A stretch of DNA of 64,000 bases from Letharia columbiana. Lineage: Eukaryota > Ascomycota > Lecanoromycetes > Lecanorales > Parmeliaceae. The notes beneath the pieces are model-generated. The model saw only the letters and a list, made by a program, of their open reading frames with translations, had not been told where the DNA came from and made no database searches. Both the position numbers and the translations under genes were made by a program. The stretch covers positions 62,001 to 126,000 of the forward strand of contig NW_023501103.1 of assembly GCF_014066305.1 (NCBI RefSeq), given 5' to 3'. Positions 45,597-56,599 of the stretch are shown one piece after another. Position 1 is the first letter of the stretch; every line of letters starts with the position of its first letter.

Positions 45597-46487
45597 ATGG
45601 CTCACAAGGTGCCGAGCGAGCAGTCCCCAGACCAGACTCCTGTTGACTTCGACATCAACAAATTTCCATCTATGAGCGCCATCTTCTGGGTCAAAACATT
45701 CTTCCTCAAAAGACTCCCACTGGAACTCGTCGAATTAATCCTCGACCATGCCGAATACTGGCCGCACACCACTACGATCAAACCTAGACTGGAACTCGTG
45801 CGGACCCCAGTCAAATGGCGTGGCACATCTTCCGATATCGTGTCGAGAACTTGGCCGAGTCGCGAATCCGAAGCCATGCAAGAGGTGCTTGGCTTCACGC
45901 TATACTCGCCACCGTTGGCTTCCGAAAGTAGTCTTACTCGTGCTGCTACGTTAAAAAGGGGACTACGTCGGTTTATGAGTAAAGATTCGGAGATCTGTTT
46001 GCCACCAAGAGGTCAAAATCCTGCACGCATGGTTGTCTTTGAAGTCGGCAGTCAGCGGTACGATATTCAACCCGGCAAATTCTGTGATGTTGGTATCGTT
46101 AGAGAAGACGAGCTGCTGCTCGGACAGGACGTTCCGATGGTAGAGGGTCAACGGAGGAATTCGAGCGTATTGTCTGCTTTCCGGAGTACGCAAAAGCTGT
46201 CGAAACCCTCGAAGCCAGACAAGACACAACACCTGGTCGCCCAAAGAGAATGTTGGTTCTCAGCGCAAGCGAAGGCGGAGAGTAAGTACGTTATCAAACT
46301 GAGATATGACGAAGACGTAGACGATGAAATCAGGAAACACGCCGATGAAGATACGATGCCTACCACAGCAGACTTCATCAGAAAGCTGAAAGTTGGCGAT
46401 AGCATTGGACTATGGGCACCCGTTTTGAGAGGCAATTGCGTGTATAAGATCGACGAATTGAAGATGCATGCCTTCTGGGCGGTCTAA
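45597..46487 (+). CDS. Fungal F-box-like protein with C-terminal VGD/FWA module
   Basis: A single exon of 296 aa. An F-box-like helix pair LKRLPLELVELILDHAEYWP lies near residues 37-57. A beta-rich middle follows (MVVFEVGSQRYDIQPGKFCD). The C-terminal module contains AESKYVIKLRYDEDVDDEIR, FIRKLKVGDSIGLWAPVLRG and ends ELKMHAFWAV. This combination is a common uncharacterised type in Pezizomycotina. The F-box would bind Skp1 of an SCF ubiquitin ligase and the C-terminus could be the substrate reader, both by analogy. It is a paralogue of the broken gene at 44460-44989 on the opposite strand. Confidence 0.78.
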   Translation: MAHKVPSEQSPDQTPVDFDINKFPSMSAIFWVKTFFLKRLPLELVELILDHAEYWPHTTTIKPRLELVRTPVKWRGTSSDIVSRTWPSRESEAMQEVLGFTLYSPPLASESSLTRAATLKRGLRRFMSKDSEICLPPRGQNPARMVVFEVGSQRYDIQPGKFCDVGIVREDELLLGQDVPMVEGQRRNSSVLSAFRSTQKLSKPSKPDKTQHLVAQRECWFSAQAKAESKYVIKLRYDEDVDDEIRKHADEDTMPTTADFIRKLKVGDSIGLWAPVLRGNCVYKIDELKMHAFWAV

Positions 46488-46662
46488 AACATCTACCAAT
46501 TTTCGATTATCTGCCGCTTTCCGCGAGAAGTATCCGCCGTCGCGACACGCGCCTTTATGCAACCATGATCATATTCTCATGTGCTTTTGACTGCTCAGGG
46601 AAATCGCTCTATCCACGTTGCCTCCTCCAAGCTGCAAGATTTGGCCTTTTTTGTATCCCAAG

Positions 46663-47186
46663 ATGAGGGCCATGACTTCATTAGCGCTCCTTTTTCGTAG
46701 CTTCATGCTGGTCTATGCGTTATCCTTGCCTTCGTAAGTATCTGATGTGGATTCTTTCTCAAGCTCTCCAAACACAACCAAGTAAGCTTTTCGAACTACT
46801 CAAATTTGGGAGTACGCAATAGTAACAATGAGACATGCAGCCTATTAACCCTCAATGCGCCGCCCTCCCCACCAGGCTTCGAAGTCCGCATCCGTTTCAA
46901 CAACACCGTATCTCTTAATCCGCTGGACGTATACGTCAACCCCATCGGGCTCATCTATCGAGCCGTGCAAAATAGCTGGGAAGAAACCGTTGAAGGGGCA
47001 TCAGGCGACGCGTACGGCGTGGATAAGTTAGTCGTTAGTACTGCACCGGCTACGATAGCCAACCAACTCCGGAATTGCCATGTTGCTTCGGGACTTTTAC
47101 AAATGATCTATATTATACTTGATGGGAACAGATTTCGTCTGATGCTGGCCCATTATTCCCACACAAGAAAGAAATTGGGGGTTTGA
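46663..47186 (+). CDS. Secreted protein, unknown fungal family
   Basis: Exons are 46663-46733 and 46841-47186 (107-nt intron, phase 2); 138 aa. The first exon encodes a signal peptide, MRAMTSLALLFRSFMLVYAL, absent from a simple frame reading. The mature part includes FEVRIRFNNTVSLNPLDVYV, NPIGLIYRAVQNSWEETVEG, DKLVVSTAPATIANQLRN and HVASGLLQMIYIIL. Its mixed helix/strand pattern with one cysteine resembles a class of uncharacterised secreted fungal proteins. The ending HTRKKLGV-stop follows a GGGGG run, so the true C-terminus may be longer if that run is miscounted. The frames at 47205-47731 could then belong to it or be a separate remnant. Confidence 0.6.
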
Positions 47187-48145
47187 GCATGCTCGAGTGA
47201 CGTTATGAGGAATGATGGCCTTTCCAATGACAGTCTGAGCACCTTGTCGAATGACAGATTAGATACACCGGGACCCATAGTTGACCCAGACGACCACGTT
47301 TTCATCGTCACCCACTCTTACGACAGCGAGATACTTGTCAACGAGGAAGTCTTCACGTCAGTTCGCGACGGCTTAACGAGATCAGCGGTAATCGACAACG
47401 AGCATTCCTGCAACGCTTCCTATGCTGCTAGTCTAACAAGTAAATTTGTTCTTGGGGTTCTGACCACTCGCTCTGAGACGATGCCGCTGAGTACTTCTAT
47501 GTGAGGAAACTCTTTGGTTTACTTGCTTTGGAGATGGTTGCCCGGGACAAATACGCTGAGGTGGTATTGGAATTGAAGTATGATGAGGAGAATATGCAGG
47601 ATGAGTCTATGAGCCTTACGCCGGTCTTGGTTAACGGAACAAGTGGGATGGCGAGTGAGAGGACATCGATCAAGAGAAGTCTAGATCTGTCTGCAAGGTC
47701 AGTACCTTGGAAAGTTGAAGCTGTGAGGTGAGAGATGACTGAATTGCTAGCTGATTGCTACTGACATCCTTTGGGAAACTTCAATTCTATCCGTCAATTC
47801 ACTCTAGCAATATTTGCCTCGCTTCCAGCTAGGCCCCTCTTTTTGCTTGCATGGAAGGTATTGCAGATTTGCTCTTGCGCTTTCTCTTCATTCATTTCAG
47901 GCCGCTTTGATCAGATGCAAACATCTGACTGGCCACAACGCAAGCAAACCCTACAGCATTGAATAAGCTTAAGGCTCATTGGGTCCCTGAGTTTCTTAGT
48001 TCCTTATGAAACTTTCACTTCGATAGGCAAACCCAAGTCACCTTTGCTCCTGCCATCCGTCACTGTATAATTTGCAAGGCCTGAGTCACAATAACCAATC
48101 CTTCCCTCTCAACTTATCGCTTACGGCTCTCACCTCCTTCTGATC
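47187..48145. other. Region with two possible remnants, then F-box gene promoter
   Basis: Frames at 47205-47504 (HVFIVTHSYDSEILVNEEVF) and 47501-47731 (DKYAEVVLELKYDEENMQDE) look partly protein-like and abut each other. The second faintly resembles the KYVIKLRYDED segment of the F-box gene at 45597. They may be a decayed paralogue. Nothing else is supportable. Confidence 0.35.
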
Positions 48146-49628
48146 ATGGACGAGCCTCTTGATACTAGAAGTGTGAACAGAAACAACGAGGAGTCCAGCA
48201 CAGACCTGGTTGAGCTTGGGAACTTGCACACACCAGGAGAGGACCTTCAGGAACAAGCCATGCAAGGAGAGAAGTCAGGCGAAGGGAATGAAGATGGAAA
48301 GGACCACATCACACTCTTGCCTTTCGAGGTCATGAGTAAGGCATTCGCTCAGCTCTCTCGCGAGGAACGCTTGACAACCACTTCGCTCGTGTGCAAAAAG
48401 TTCATGGACGTCAATCGCTCATACATCTACAAATTCATCCACATCAGTTTGGGAAACCAACGAGAAGGGGGGGAAGACAACCCAGGTTTGGAAGAGTTCG
48501 GAGCATGGTTCGCTACCCTACTCAAGCATGACCAACTGCGCGGTCGCGTCGTCTCGTTAGCCTTCAAGGTTCATCACCACGACCTGTACCTCCAAGTCCA
48601 AGGACATCTGGAAAACTTGGTGAAACATCTTAAATCTTTGAGAGAATTGTCGCTCAACCCTCCACCGTCGCGCTACGACTTTCCAACCAATCCAATGACA
48701 ACTTTTCTGCGACTGGATTTCCACTACGACAGGACCACCTTCTGGCAAGGCTTCCCTAGCCTGCCGCCGCTCGAGCTGACGCAGTTCTTCTACATCGACC
48801 ACATCCGCAAGCTCCAGATCGAGCACATTTCCTTGGCGCCAGAGCTGCATCGCGGCCCTTTCTCCATCCGCCGAGACCAAACATCACTCATAGATGATCT
48901 GCGCTTCATCGACTGCTCTCCCCAAACCGTGGGAAAATTGCCCGATCTCCTACTCTTGCCTCAATCGCTCAAATGTTTCGTCCTGGAGACAAAGTGTCCG
49001 TGGTCCGTGGCACAGACCCCCCCGTGCACGACCGCATACCATGGACGCACAGCAGCTTTACCAAGCGTTAGAGCCTCACTGTCGTACTCTTGAGACGCTC
49101 GTCATCGCGTTCAGCGACGGCGCAGGGTTCCTGGGGAAGCCGACATTGTCCCTTGCGGGCTGGTCGAGTCTGACAACACTCGCTCTCCCGGAGGCATTCC
49201 TCGTCTGCGGGCGTGCTAAGAAGCCTTTGCATGCCGTGCTGCCTTCCCGACTGGTCGAATTGCAGATCCAATTCCCTCTGCTTAAGCCATCTACTATCCT
49301 GCGTCTGGAACAGCTCGCGGAGAACAAGAAGGATTGCATGCCCGAGCTCAACCGCGTCGTCGTGTGGCATCAGGGCCGGGACCAAGAAAACGCGGCCGAG
49401 GGTGGCGATCTGGGGGATTTGGAAATGCTCCAGGGTCTGTTCGGGTCTGTCGGCACACAGTTCGGATGGTGCTTCGAGTCGGCGTTTGCGGGGACTCCGC
49501 TGGGGAAGGTGTTGGGGGTCGAGAGCACGGGGGGTCGAGGCCAGAATGTCCACGCTCACGTGCTAGATGCCGGGGGCGCTTCGGGGGTGGGGCTCTATTA
49601 CGACGAGGATACGCATTCTGTCTTTTGA
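48146..49628 (+). CDS. F-box / leucine-rich-type protein (frame broken at a C7 run)
   Basis: An acidic N-terminus (about 65 aa) is followed by an F-box, ITLLPFEVMSKAFAQLSREE and LTTTSLVCKKFMDVNRSYIY. Spaced Leu-rich segments follow (LVKHLKSLRELSLNPPP, LPPLELTQFFYIDHIRKLQI, LPDLLLLPQSLKCFVLETKC). The first frame stops at about 49093. A second frame is open from before the C7 run at 49017-49023 to 49628 and continues naturally: MDAQQLYQALEPHCRTLETL, LPSRLVELQIQFPLLKPSTI and the end GLYYDEDTHSVF. Removing one C from the run joins them into one 493-aa protein, a normal size for fungal F-box/LRR-like proteins. It is a likely SCF substrate receptor; the target is unknown. Confidence 0.75.
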
Positions 49629-49988
49629 GCGGGGCGGGAGGTGATGGGGTTGGAGACTTTTGTCACTGGGCACGAGAGAGGGAGATGAGGTATTGGGTGT
49701 GAGGAGGAGACTGGTCGCTATTGCATAGGTTGTTCTCAGAGAGCATGCGCGATCGATTGAAGAATGCCATGGTGGTTGGACTTAGTGCTCGAATGTTGCA
49801 TTGGGTATCATTACGTACAGACGCGATTGGCATGAGAAGACAGTATTGGCATGACCTGCATATTGCCCTGTTAGTGTCTCATCCGCATGCCCCATCACAT
49901 ACCCTAATATCCCATCACCTCTCAACCCCGTAACCCTGATTTCATCTGACCGATGTATAAAGCCTTTTTCGATCTTTCCCTCGGCGCT
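49629..49988. other. Short convergent intergenic region
   Basis: Holds the 3' ends of the convergent F-box gene and membrane protein gene. Nothing else seen. Confidence 0.5.
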
Positions 49989-50995
49989 TCAAAAGTAACC
50001 TTGCGGTTGCACACTTGGTATCTCAAGCCCTTTCCACCTCTCTCGGGGCGCCTCAAGCCCCGGAACCTCTTCGCTTCCATATCCGTTTCCAGGCCCGCTC
50101 CTATAGACCACAGCATTCCGCTCCGATCGCCTGGTCCGTAGGATGAAGAGTACGGCGACCGCTACGACCAAGAGCAGGAGTGCACCCATGATAGACCCGA
50201 CTATTATCGCAATCTTTTTGCTCTTGCTGAGACCACTCGTTGTGCTTGAGGGAGTAGGAGGGGTTGATGGTTGTGTGGGTATTGGGGTGATGGCGCTTGA
50301 GCTTGCGATCCTTGAAGATGTGGTAGGAGCAGTGGTAGGAGTAGAAGTTGCTGAGGAGAGAGGAGTGTGGGTTGTAGCGACAGAGGATGTCGTGGTGCTT
50401 GACGTGCTGATTCTCGACGACGAGGGACTAGCTGCTGTGGGATTAGATGTCGCGCTGGATGCGGCTGTTTCTCCCCCGGCCTGTGAGTTGGTCCACAAGA
50501 CAGGCCTTTGTCCAACGTCTAGCACGATATTGAAATCATTGCTGATGAACGTGGGTGGAGTTGCGCTAGAGGCGCTGAGGTCGGACACTTCGAAGTGGCA
50601 CACCCAGGCATTTCCGTCATCGAGAGGTACGAGAGCCGAGCCTGTTGCTGGAACAGACTGGTTATATGCTGGACGGTGGAGTCAGATAGGGATGGAGTCC
50701 ACGCGGGAGGCCAGGAAGACCTACGATAAGCATAGTGGGCGGTGTCGTTGGGATGTTGGCACCGGAGTAGCAGATATGGAGCGACAAAGTTCGAAGTCCA
50801 GGATGCATTGACTGTATCGAGGTAATTGTATGTAGGGAGCGTGTTGACGTCAGGGTACAGCCATTTGTCGGCAGGAGAAGGTGGTGCGGGAAGGGTCGCA
50901 GCACAGGTTCTTGTGAGGAGTGTCGCAATGAGGGCGGTGGATTTTGCGATGCGAGATGTCCTGGAGTATGAGTAGATCCTGTTGGGCGCGCGCAT
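49989..50995 (-). CDS. Single-pass plasma-membrane protein with Ser/Thr-rich ectodomain
   Basis: Exons on the minus strand are 50995-50725 and 50668-49989 (56-nt intron); 316 aa. An N-terminal signal/anchor (about residues 15-34, KSTALIATLLTRTCAA) is followed by an ectodomain of about 130 residues with two cysteines (LLRCQHPND, WVCHFEVS) and N-glycosylation sites. Next come a long Ser/Thr/Pro stretch (about 150-235), a transmembrane helix after a basic stop (KSKKIAIIVGSIMGALLLLV) and a basic cytosolic tail (RTRRSERNAVVYRSG, RERWKGLEIP). This layout is common in fungal Mid2/Wsc-like surface proteins, some of which sense wall stress. I see no WSC domain, so the function is open. Confidence 0.8.
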
Positions 50996-52330
50996 CGCAC
51001 AAGAAGCGAGGTTCTGAGTTCAGAAGGACGGGGTTTCCTTCACCATGCGGTATAGTATCAAGCGCCTAAGATCAGCTTTACGAGGCTGGGAGCCATGCAA
51101 TCGTTGCAGCAATTCAAAGCTACCACGAGCCTTGAATTGAAGCAACTCGAGGAAGAAGGAAAGAGACAGCTTCTCGGTAGCAAAGCCTTGTCAATATGTT
51201 GGAATTCAGCATCTCAGCCCTGTTATGCTTGGCAAGGACTATAAGTAGCAGTACTCCTCCATAGAAAACAACAAGCCGTCATCAAATTCATCACAATACC
51301 TATCAATGAAGCAAAATCCTACCTACTTCGGCTGACGTGCTGTAGAAAGGAGATTGAGATGCTGGGTTGTGGCGCTGCCGTTTCATCTTGGAAACTAATT
51401 ATACGAGTATGCACCGACAAGGATCAAATTGACCGCCCAGCTGAACATGGACTGCAATAAATAACATTGACTGCAGCAACATGAAAAGCCTGAAGAGAAT
51501 AGCATCAAGATCTCCAAATTCGGCAGGAAATGAAGTTATCTAGGAGAACTGTTTGTATCTCTCTCTTCAAGTTTGAGGATGGACTTTGGAAACCCGCTAA
51601 TCCGCCTCGCAAGGCTGATCGGCGACGCTAAGCTTCAATCGCCGAATTTCAACCCTCTCTCTTCTCGCTCTCTTGCCTGACTATTGAAATAAGACAGCCG
51701 ACGAGAAATGTATCGAAGAGGTGCTCCAATTCTATGCCTGCGCTGGTTGACCCGAAGATAAAGCAGCTCAGACCCAAGAATAACCACAGGATCGGGATTC
51801 TACAAACACTGGTGGAACATCTCGAAACCCTCCGAGTTCTATCGACGCACTCACATATTTCCCCGCTCACCCACCTTAGTCTGCACTCGTGGTTTTGTAC
51901 TTTCGCCGTTGTGGATTATTCTCTGCTTACTTCGATGATTTATGTGCCAATAATGCGTGTTCGGAGCCGTGCCGCAAAGATCATGGGTTCTAGTGTCGTA
52001 AAGCAACAGGGTCATGAGAATATTCGAGTTCTTGCTACAAGTACGGTGGTTTCCACGGCACAAACAGCGTCTGGCCTGTAAGACATACTCAACACATTTC
52101 CCACCTTGTATCTCCTCCAACGGAAGCCAGAGACAATATGAAAACAGTGTGGGTGGGGCGGAGCAGCCTCAGCCGTGCCGTAGATCCATGGAGGTCATTC
52201 AAGATTCAGGTTCCCTCGATGGCATTGACTAAAGGCATGGGTTGTCTCTAATGTTTCTTTCATCTCGCAACCACTTCTGCGGTTTGTTGTTAGGATATCT
52301 CGCGGAAGCATTATCACACATTTCGAGAGG
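50996..52330. other. Intergenic region
   Basis: No supportable gene. Opposing frames at 51649-52120 overlap and lack features. The left end is the promoter of the membrane protein gene. Confidence 0.5.
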
Positions 52331-53149
52331 ATGAGTCTTGACGTTGATAATCCTCATAAGGACGCCCCAGTGCTCTATCAACCGCCGTTCATTAGAAAAG
52401 CGCTAGAAGAATTCAAGTCGCCCGAGGTCCAGTACGTAGTGGAGATCTATTCGTCGCTAGTCAAGGGTCCCCTATGGTCTTGTCCGACTTCTGATTCCCT
52501 GACTGAGGATGAATCGCCTCCTCGCTTAATGGCAAAAGGTTTCTCGGACTTCGAAAGTCGACTTCTACTTGACAATTGGGCTCCCCGTTGTCACAATATT
52601 TTGCATTGTTGCCACTCCAGTCTTAAGATCGTTGATGGCTGCGGCAAGGCTGAGGTGCGGTAAAGAATTAAGTTTTATAGAAACACACCGTACATTCCTT
52701 GCATCAATTAAGCTTCCTCATACGTTCGACGTGTCTGATCACGTCTAATTATAGACCCACGGTGGGAAACCAGTCAACTGCCTCGGTCAGCAGCAACAAC
52801 GTCTCATCTCTCCACCCTACTACCTCCTGCACGAGAATCAGTACTCCTTCCACGGCATGCCCAGTGGCGGTAACGCTAAATTCAGCACAAACTGTAACAC
52901 CAACTATCCCAACTCCAATCTGCTTGGCATTTTGGTATACACATTCGAGGACTGTATCGGGGCATGCGCGAGCTACAATTCTAGGATGACGCTGCATCCT
53001 AATTCGACTTGCTCAGCTGTGGGATACCGTCTAGACTTTCTATAAGCTGAGCCGGGAAGAGGCGGCAATTTTTTCCTGCAGAGCAAGAAAAGATCTCGGG
53101 ACAGTAAGGAATGGAAATGCCAGCGCTGCGGTACTGATTACGGATTGAT
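52331..53149 (+). pseudogene. Decayed gene with a PAN/apple-like cysteine domain
   Basis: An open frame (52331-52663) starts MSLDVDNPHKDAPVLYQPPF, a charged N-terminus. Downstream at about 52857-53045 another frame reads STNCNTNYPNSNLLGILVYT, FEDCIGACASYNSRM and STCSAVGYRLD, which is the cysteine spacing of PAN/apple-like domains of fungal membrane-anchored proteins. A third register further on gives ARKDLGTVRNGNASAAVLIT-stop, the usual type of C-terminal strand. The three parts are in different frames with no clean introns between them. I therefore read this as a degenerate gene, though unseen splicing or sequence errors remain possible. The usual transmembrane helix between N-terminus and domain was not found. 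Confidence 0.4.
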
Positions 53150-54746
53150 GTTCCGAGGAGATTGTGGCGTCTGTGGATGAGAAAGCGAAATCATAATTTC
53201 CCCAGTCAGAACACTGACGATTTGCTGGGGTTGGAATAACTAGATATCTCAAGGCAGAATTATATTAGCGAGGGACGAGCTAAGTGCGTGGCACGATTCA
53301 GCATAACAACCTTTAACAATCAAAGACTGTCCCAAGCAGCCGGTATCGTCGTGTCCAGCTCCACTCCAGATGTTCAGCTATCGTTGCCTTGACGGCGAAT
53401 TTGTTTGACTGATCATCATTTTTGTGTTGGGGTACTCTACACGTGAGACGAGTTGACGCTTGAGACATCTTATCCGAGTTCATACGTCGACTCTTCAGGC
53501 GGTGAGGATCAAGAAGGAAGCAAGGTATCTTGAAGCAACCGCCTGTCCCAACAGTGTCCGGACGGGACGACAGGAGCTTTGCGGAGTAGAACACGAGCGT
53601 ATCGAGTTTTGACCTCGGAAAGTCATTCGCGTTGGGTCAGCGGCGTTACAATTTACGTACAGGTCAAAGCACATACCCTGTTTAGATGCTGAGATTCGAA
53701 AATGACGGTAGAGAACCTTCTTGTCGCCGATTGCCAAAGCACATCTTGCAACATCAACGGAGCTCTTCCAAGTGGTGGAAGTGGGTATAAAGTAAGTAAT
53801 AGAACTTGCATGGTTTTCTGCCAAGACAGATCTAAGACATTTCGCGCTAGAGATGTGCGCTAAATAACTTTCAGCATTTAGCGCGCCAACCATATCCCCA
53901 GATCTTCAATTCTTCCCCGGAACTATCACACGCCATCTTGCACCGTCCCGTGCTTTTATGTCCAACAACCTGGATATATACTGGGATGAGCTCACGTCAA
54001 GAAATTCTCCGATTGCACAAGGCTTCCCCAACTTCTACGTGGCTTCTAGACTCTTGCAGGGATAGGAAAAGGCTTCCAATCTGACATGAGGCTTGCTGAT
54101 CCTAATCACAAGCTCGTTCCTGACCCCAGCCTGATCCTTCCACTGACCACTCACACCCTCCGGCCGCCTTACCGCCTTACCGCCTGTCTCTGCCTGCTGT
54201 CTTTCCGCTCCTATCAAAGCTCTGGAGTTGTGCACGGAGTAGAGAGCTTGGGAGAGAGATGAGGCCCACAGGACGAGATCCTTCGACATAGAGATCTGTA
54301 TCAAAAGGACTCCCACATTCGCACTTGAAGAGTAGCTGGTGTCCAAATCGCCTCATCACTCTCCTTCAGAATAGGCAGTGCGTAATCGCCGTTGGACCCT
54401 GTTGCGTGCTAGGCGGGTCTGTGCTGGAACGCCATCAAGATATTTGCGATGGTTCATTGGATGTTTGCAGAAGCTATACAAGCTTCCCTATGATTCTTTG
54501 CATCTTTTCGCCCATGGGCTGAAATTAGTTCGTCTCCTAGATCATGGACTACAATAACCCATTCCGTCACCTTTCACCTTTTTCACCCTTGTTTTCAATC
54601 AACGAGCGAAGACCTTATATTTTGACGGCCCTCTTCGTACATAATTCTTTCATGTCGCTCCTGCTCTTCATTTTTCAAGCCTTTCTGCAACGGTCTCATC
54701 GCCGTCGGTACATAATCGTTGACTCGCCACCACTAATGTTGCAGCA
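53150..54746. other. Intergenic region
   Basis: About 1.6 kb with overlapping frames on the minus strand (53313-53893, 54035-54359) lacking any domain or splice support. The right end is the leader of the 7-TM gene. No gene is called. Confidence 0.5.
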
Positions 54747-56069
54747 ATGTTTGAGATTCTAAGCAAGCGCGCCACTACAGGCGTCACAGGCGCCCTCCCT
54801 TACAACCCGGTTGAATATTGTATACTTGCGGCGGGGACAGCTATTGCCTGGGCATATACCATTGAACTCGATCTAGTCATCTTCTATACCTTCAGGCGTC
54901 GCAAGGGTCTATACTTCTGGTCGCTTCTAATCAGCTCGTGGGGTTGCACACTGCACGCGTTGGGATTCGTCCTCAAGTTTCTCGTCGGAACTTCATGGCT
55001 AATTGAACTTCCCTTCGTCGAGATAGGTAAGGCGAATAAATCCTATCCATTGACGGACCCTTATCCCGACTGACCATTCTCAGGATGGGTTGCAATGGTT
55101 ACGGGCCAAGCCTTTGTGCTCTACTCGCGCCTTCATCTCGTCGTTCGCAACCAACGGACTCTTCGATATGTGCTCTGCATGATCATCTTTGATGCGTGCG
55201 CCCTGCACATCCCGACAATCATCTTTACGTATGGGAGCAATTCGCCCATGGCCAACTATTGGACGCCCAAGTTCAACATCATGGAACGCATCCAGCTTAC
55301 GGGCTTCTGCGTTCAGGAGTTTGTCATCTCCACGATCTACATCACCTCAACGGTCAGACTCTTGGGATCAATCTACCACAGCATGACGCGAAAGGTAATG
55401 CTACAGCTGCTCCTGATCAACTGCATCTGTATCGGCATGGACATCATCCTCATTGGCCTCGAGTTCACAAACAACTACGTTGGCGAAGCGTCCATCAAAC
55501 CTATGATTTACGCCATCAAGCTCAAACTCGAATTCGCCGTGCTCAATCAGCTCATGGGCCTCACCAAGGCCGGTTTCACGGAAGAAAACCAATGGCAAGG
55601 CCGGGAACAAGCCGCCAGCCATGAGCTTCGTAACCGCACTCTGGCCTCGCAAACGACAGCGGATCCCGAAGCAGGTCCACCCCGTAAAGTCGGCAATTGG
55701 ACCAGCGCCAAAGGCATCCGAGGTTCCTTCTCCGGCGGTCGCATTAGCGTGACTAGGCCGGATGAAATCTTCAAGACGCATCAAGTCGATGTTGTCAGCG
55801 AGCCAAAACCTATGGATGAATCAACTACATCCTCTTCGACCGCGGTGACCGTCGGTGATACTGGGATCCCACCCAAGGTGAAGAGCCTAATGGGTACGCC
55901 GACTGTATATATGCCAGGTCGGCCATCAAGGCATTCCCGCGCAGATCCCGGCGGCCGGCAACACAGCCCTAGCGAAAGCGAGCAGGGGATTTGCAGAAAG
56001 AGCACAGATAGTGAGAAAGAAGGCACTAGATGGATTGACGGCGATGTGTCGACCGTCCATGGGGAATGA
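54747..56069 (+). CDS. Seven-helix integral membrane protein (fungal DUF7703-type)
   Basis: Exons are 54747-55026 and 55084-56069 (57-nt intron, joining VEI to GWVAMVTGQA); 421 aa. About seven hydrophobic helices lie in residues 20-270: YCILAAGTAIAWAYTIELDL, YFWSLLISSWGCTLHALGFV, WVAMVTGQAFVLYSRLHLVV, YVLCMIIFDACALHIPTIIF, IQLTGFCVQEFVISTIYITS, MLQLLLINCICIGMDIILIG and IKLKLEFAVLNQLMGLTKAG. A soluble tail of about 150 residues, rich in Ser/Gly/Arg, follows. This pattern fits the uncharacterised fungal 7-TM family (DUF7703 in recent Pfam, from memory), which resembles but is not the rhodopsin or Pth11 family. Receptor or transport function is not established. Confidence 0.85.
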
Positions 56070-56546
56070 TAATGAGGGGAATCCGCTATCTGGCATAGCG
56101 ATAGCAAAACACTTGTACAAAGCATTCCATAGACACCGGCGATACCATGTACACTAGAGTACCATGAGTCTTTCTTTTTTTTCCCCCGCCGATAATGCAG
56201 GGCTCGGTAAGCGAGCTGAAAAATCAATCTTTCGTACCTGCATCCGCGCCTGCCTCAATGAGGAATCCATCTGGGCCCGCGGACCTTCCTTTCCAACAAA
56301 CCCTCCTTCCCGGGGTTTTCAACATGCGTGCCTATCGCATCGAAAAGCCAGAAAAGACGCATGCATGCATGTAAGAGGTCATGGCGCTGCGGACCCACTC
56401 GACGAGCCCCCCCGTCTTTTTGCGGAGAAAAACCCGTTGAATCGGATGGCTTCTCAAGTTCTCACATACTTCATCCCTGGAGTTGCATTAGCGCCACTTC
56501 CTTCATAACAGGGGAGGTGATTGACTAAGGTAAAGTAACCGCTGGT
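56070..56546. other. Flank of the transposon relic
   Basis: No gene. Contains the 3' UTR of the 7-TM gene and a frame at 56164-56508 without features. It ends at the TA dinucleotide bordering the TIR element. Confidence 0.5.
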
Positions 56547-56547
56547 A

Positions 56548-56599
56548 CGGAGGGTGGCATCAAAAGTCCTGCACATGCGCTAAATCTCTTGGCATGCTT
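56548..56599 (+). repeat. Left terminal inverted repeat of the TIR element
   Basis: Pairs with the right TIR at 58322-58366, with a few mismatches and a small extra segment (tgcacatgcg) on the left side. Confidence 0.85.
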
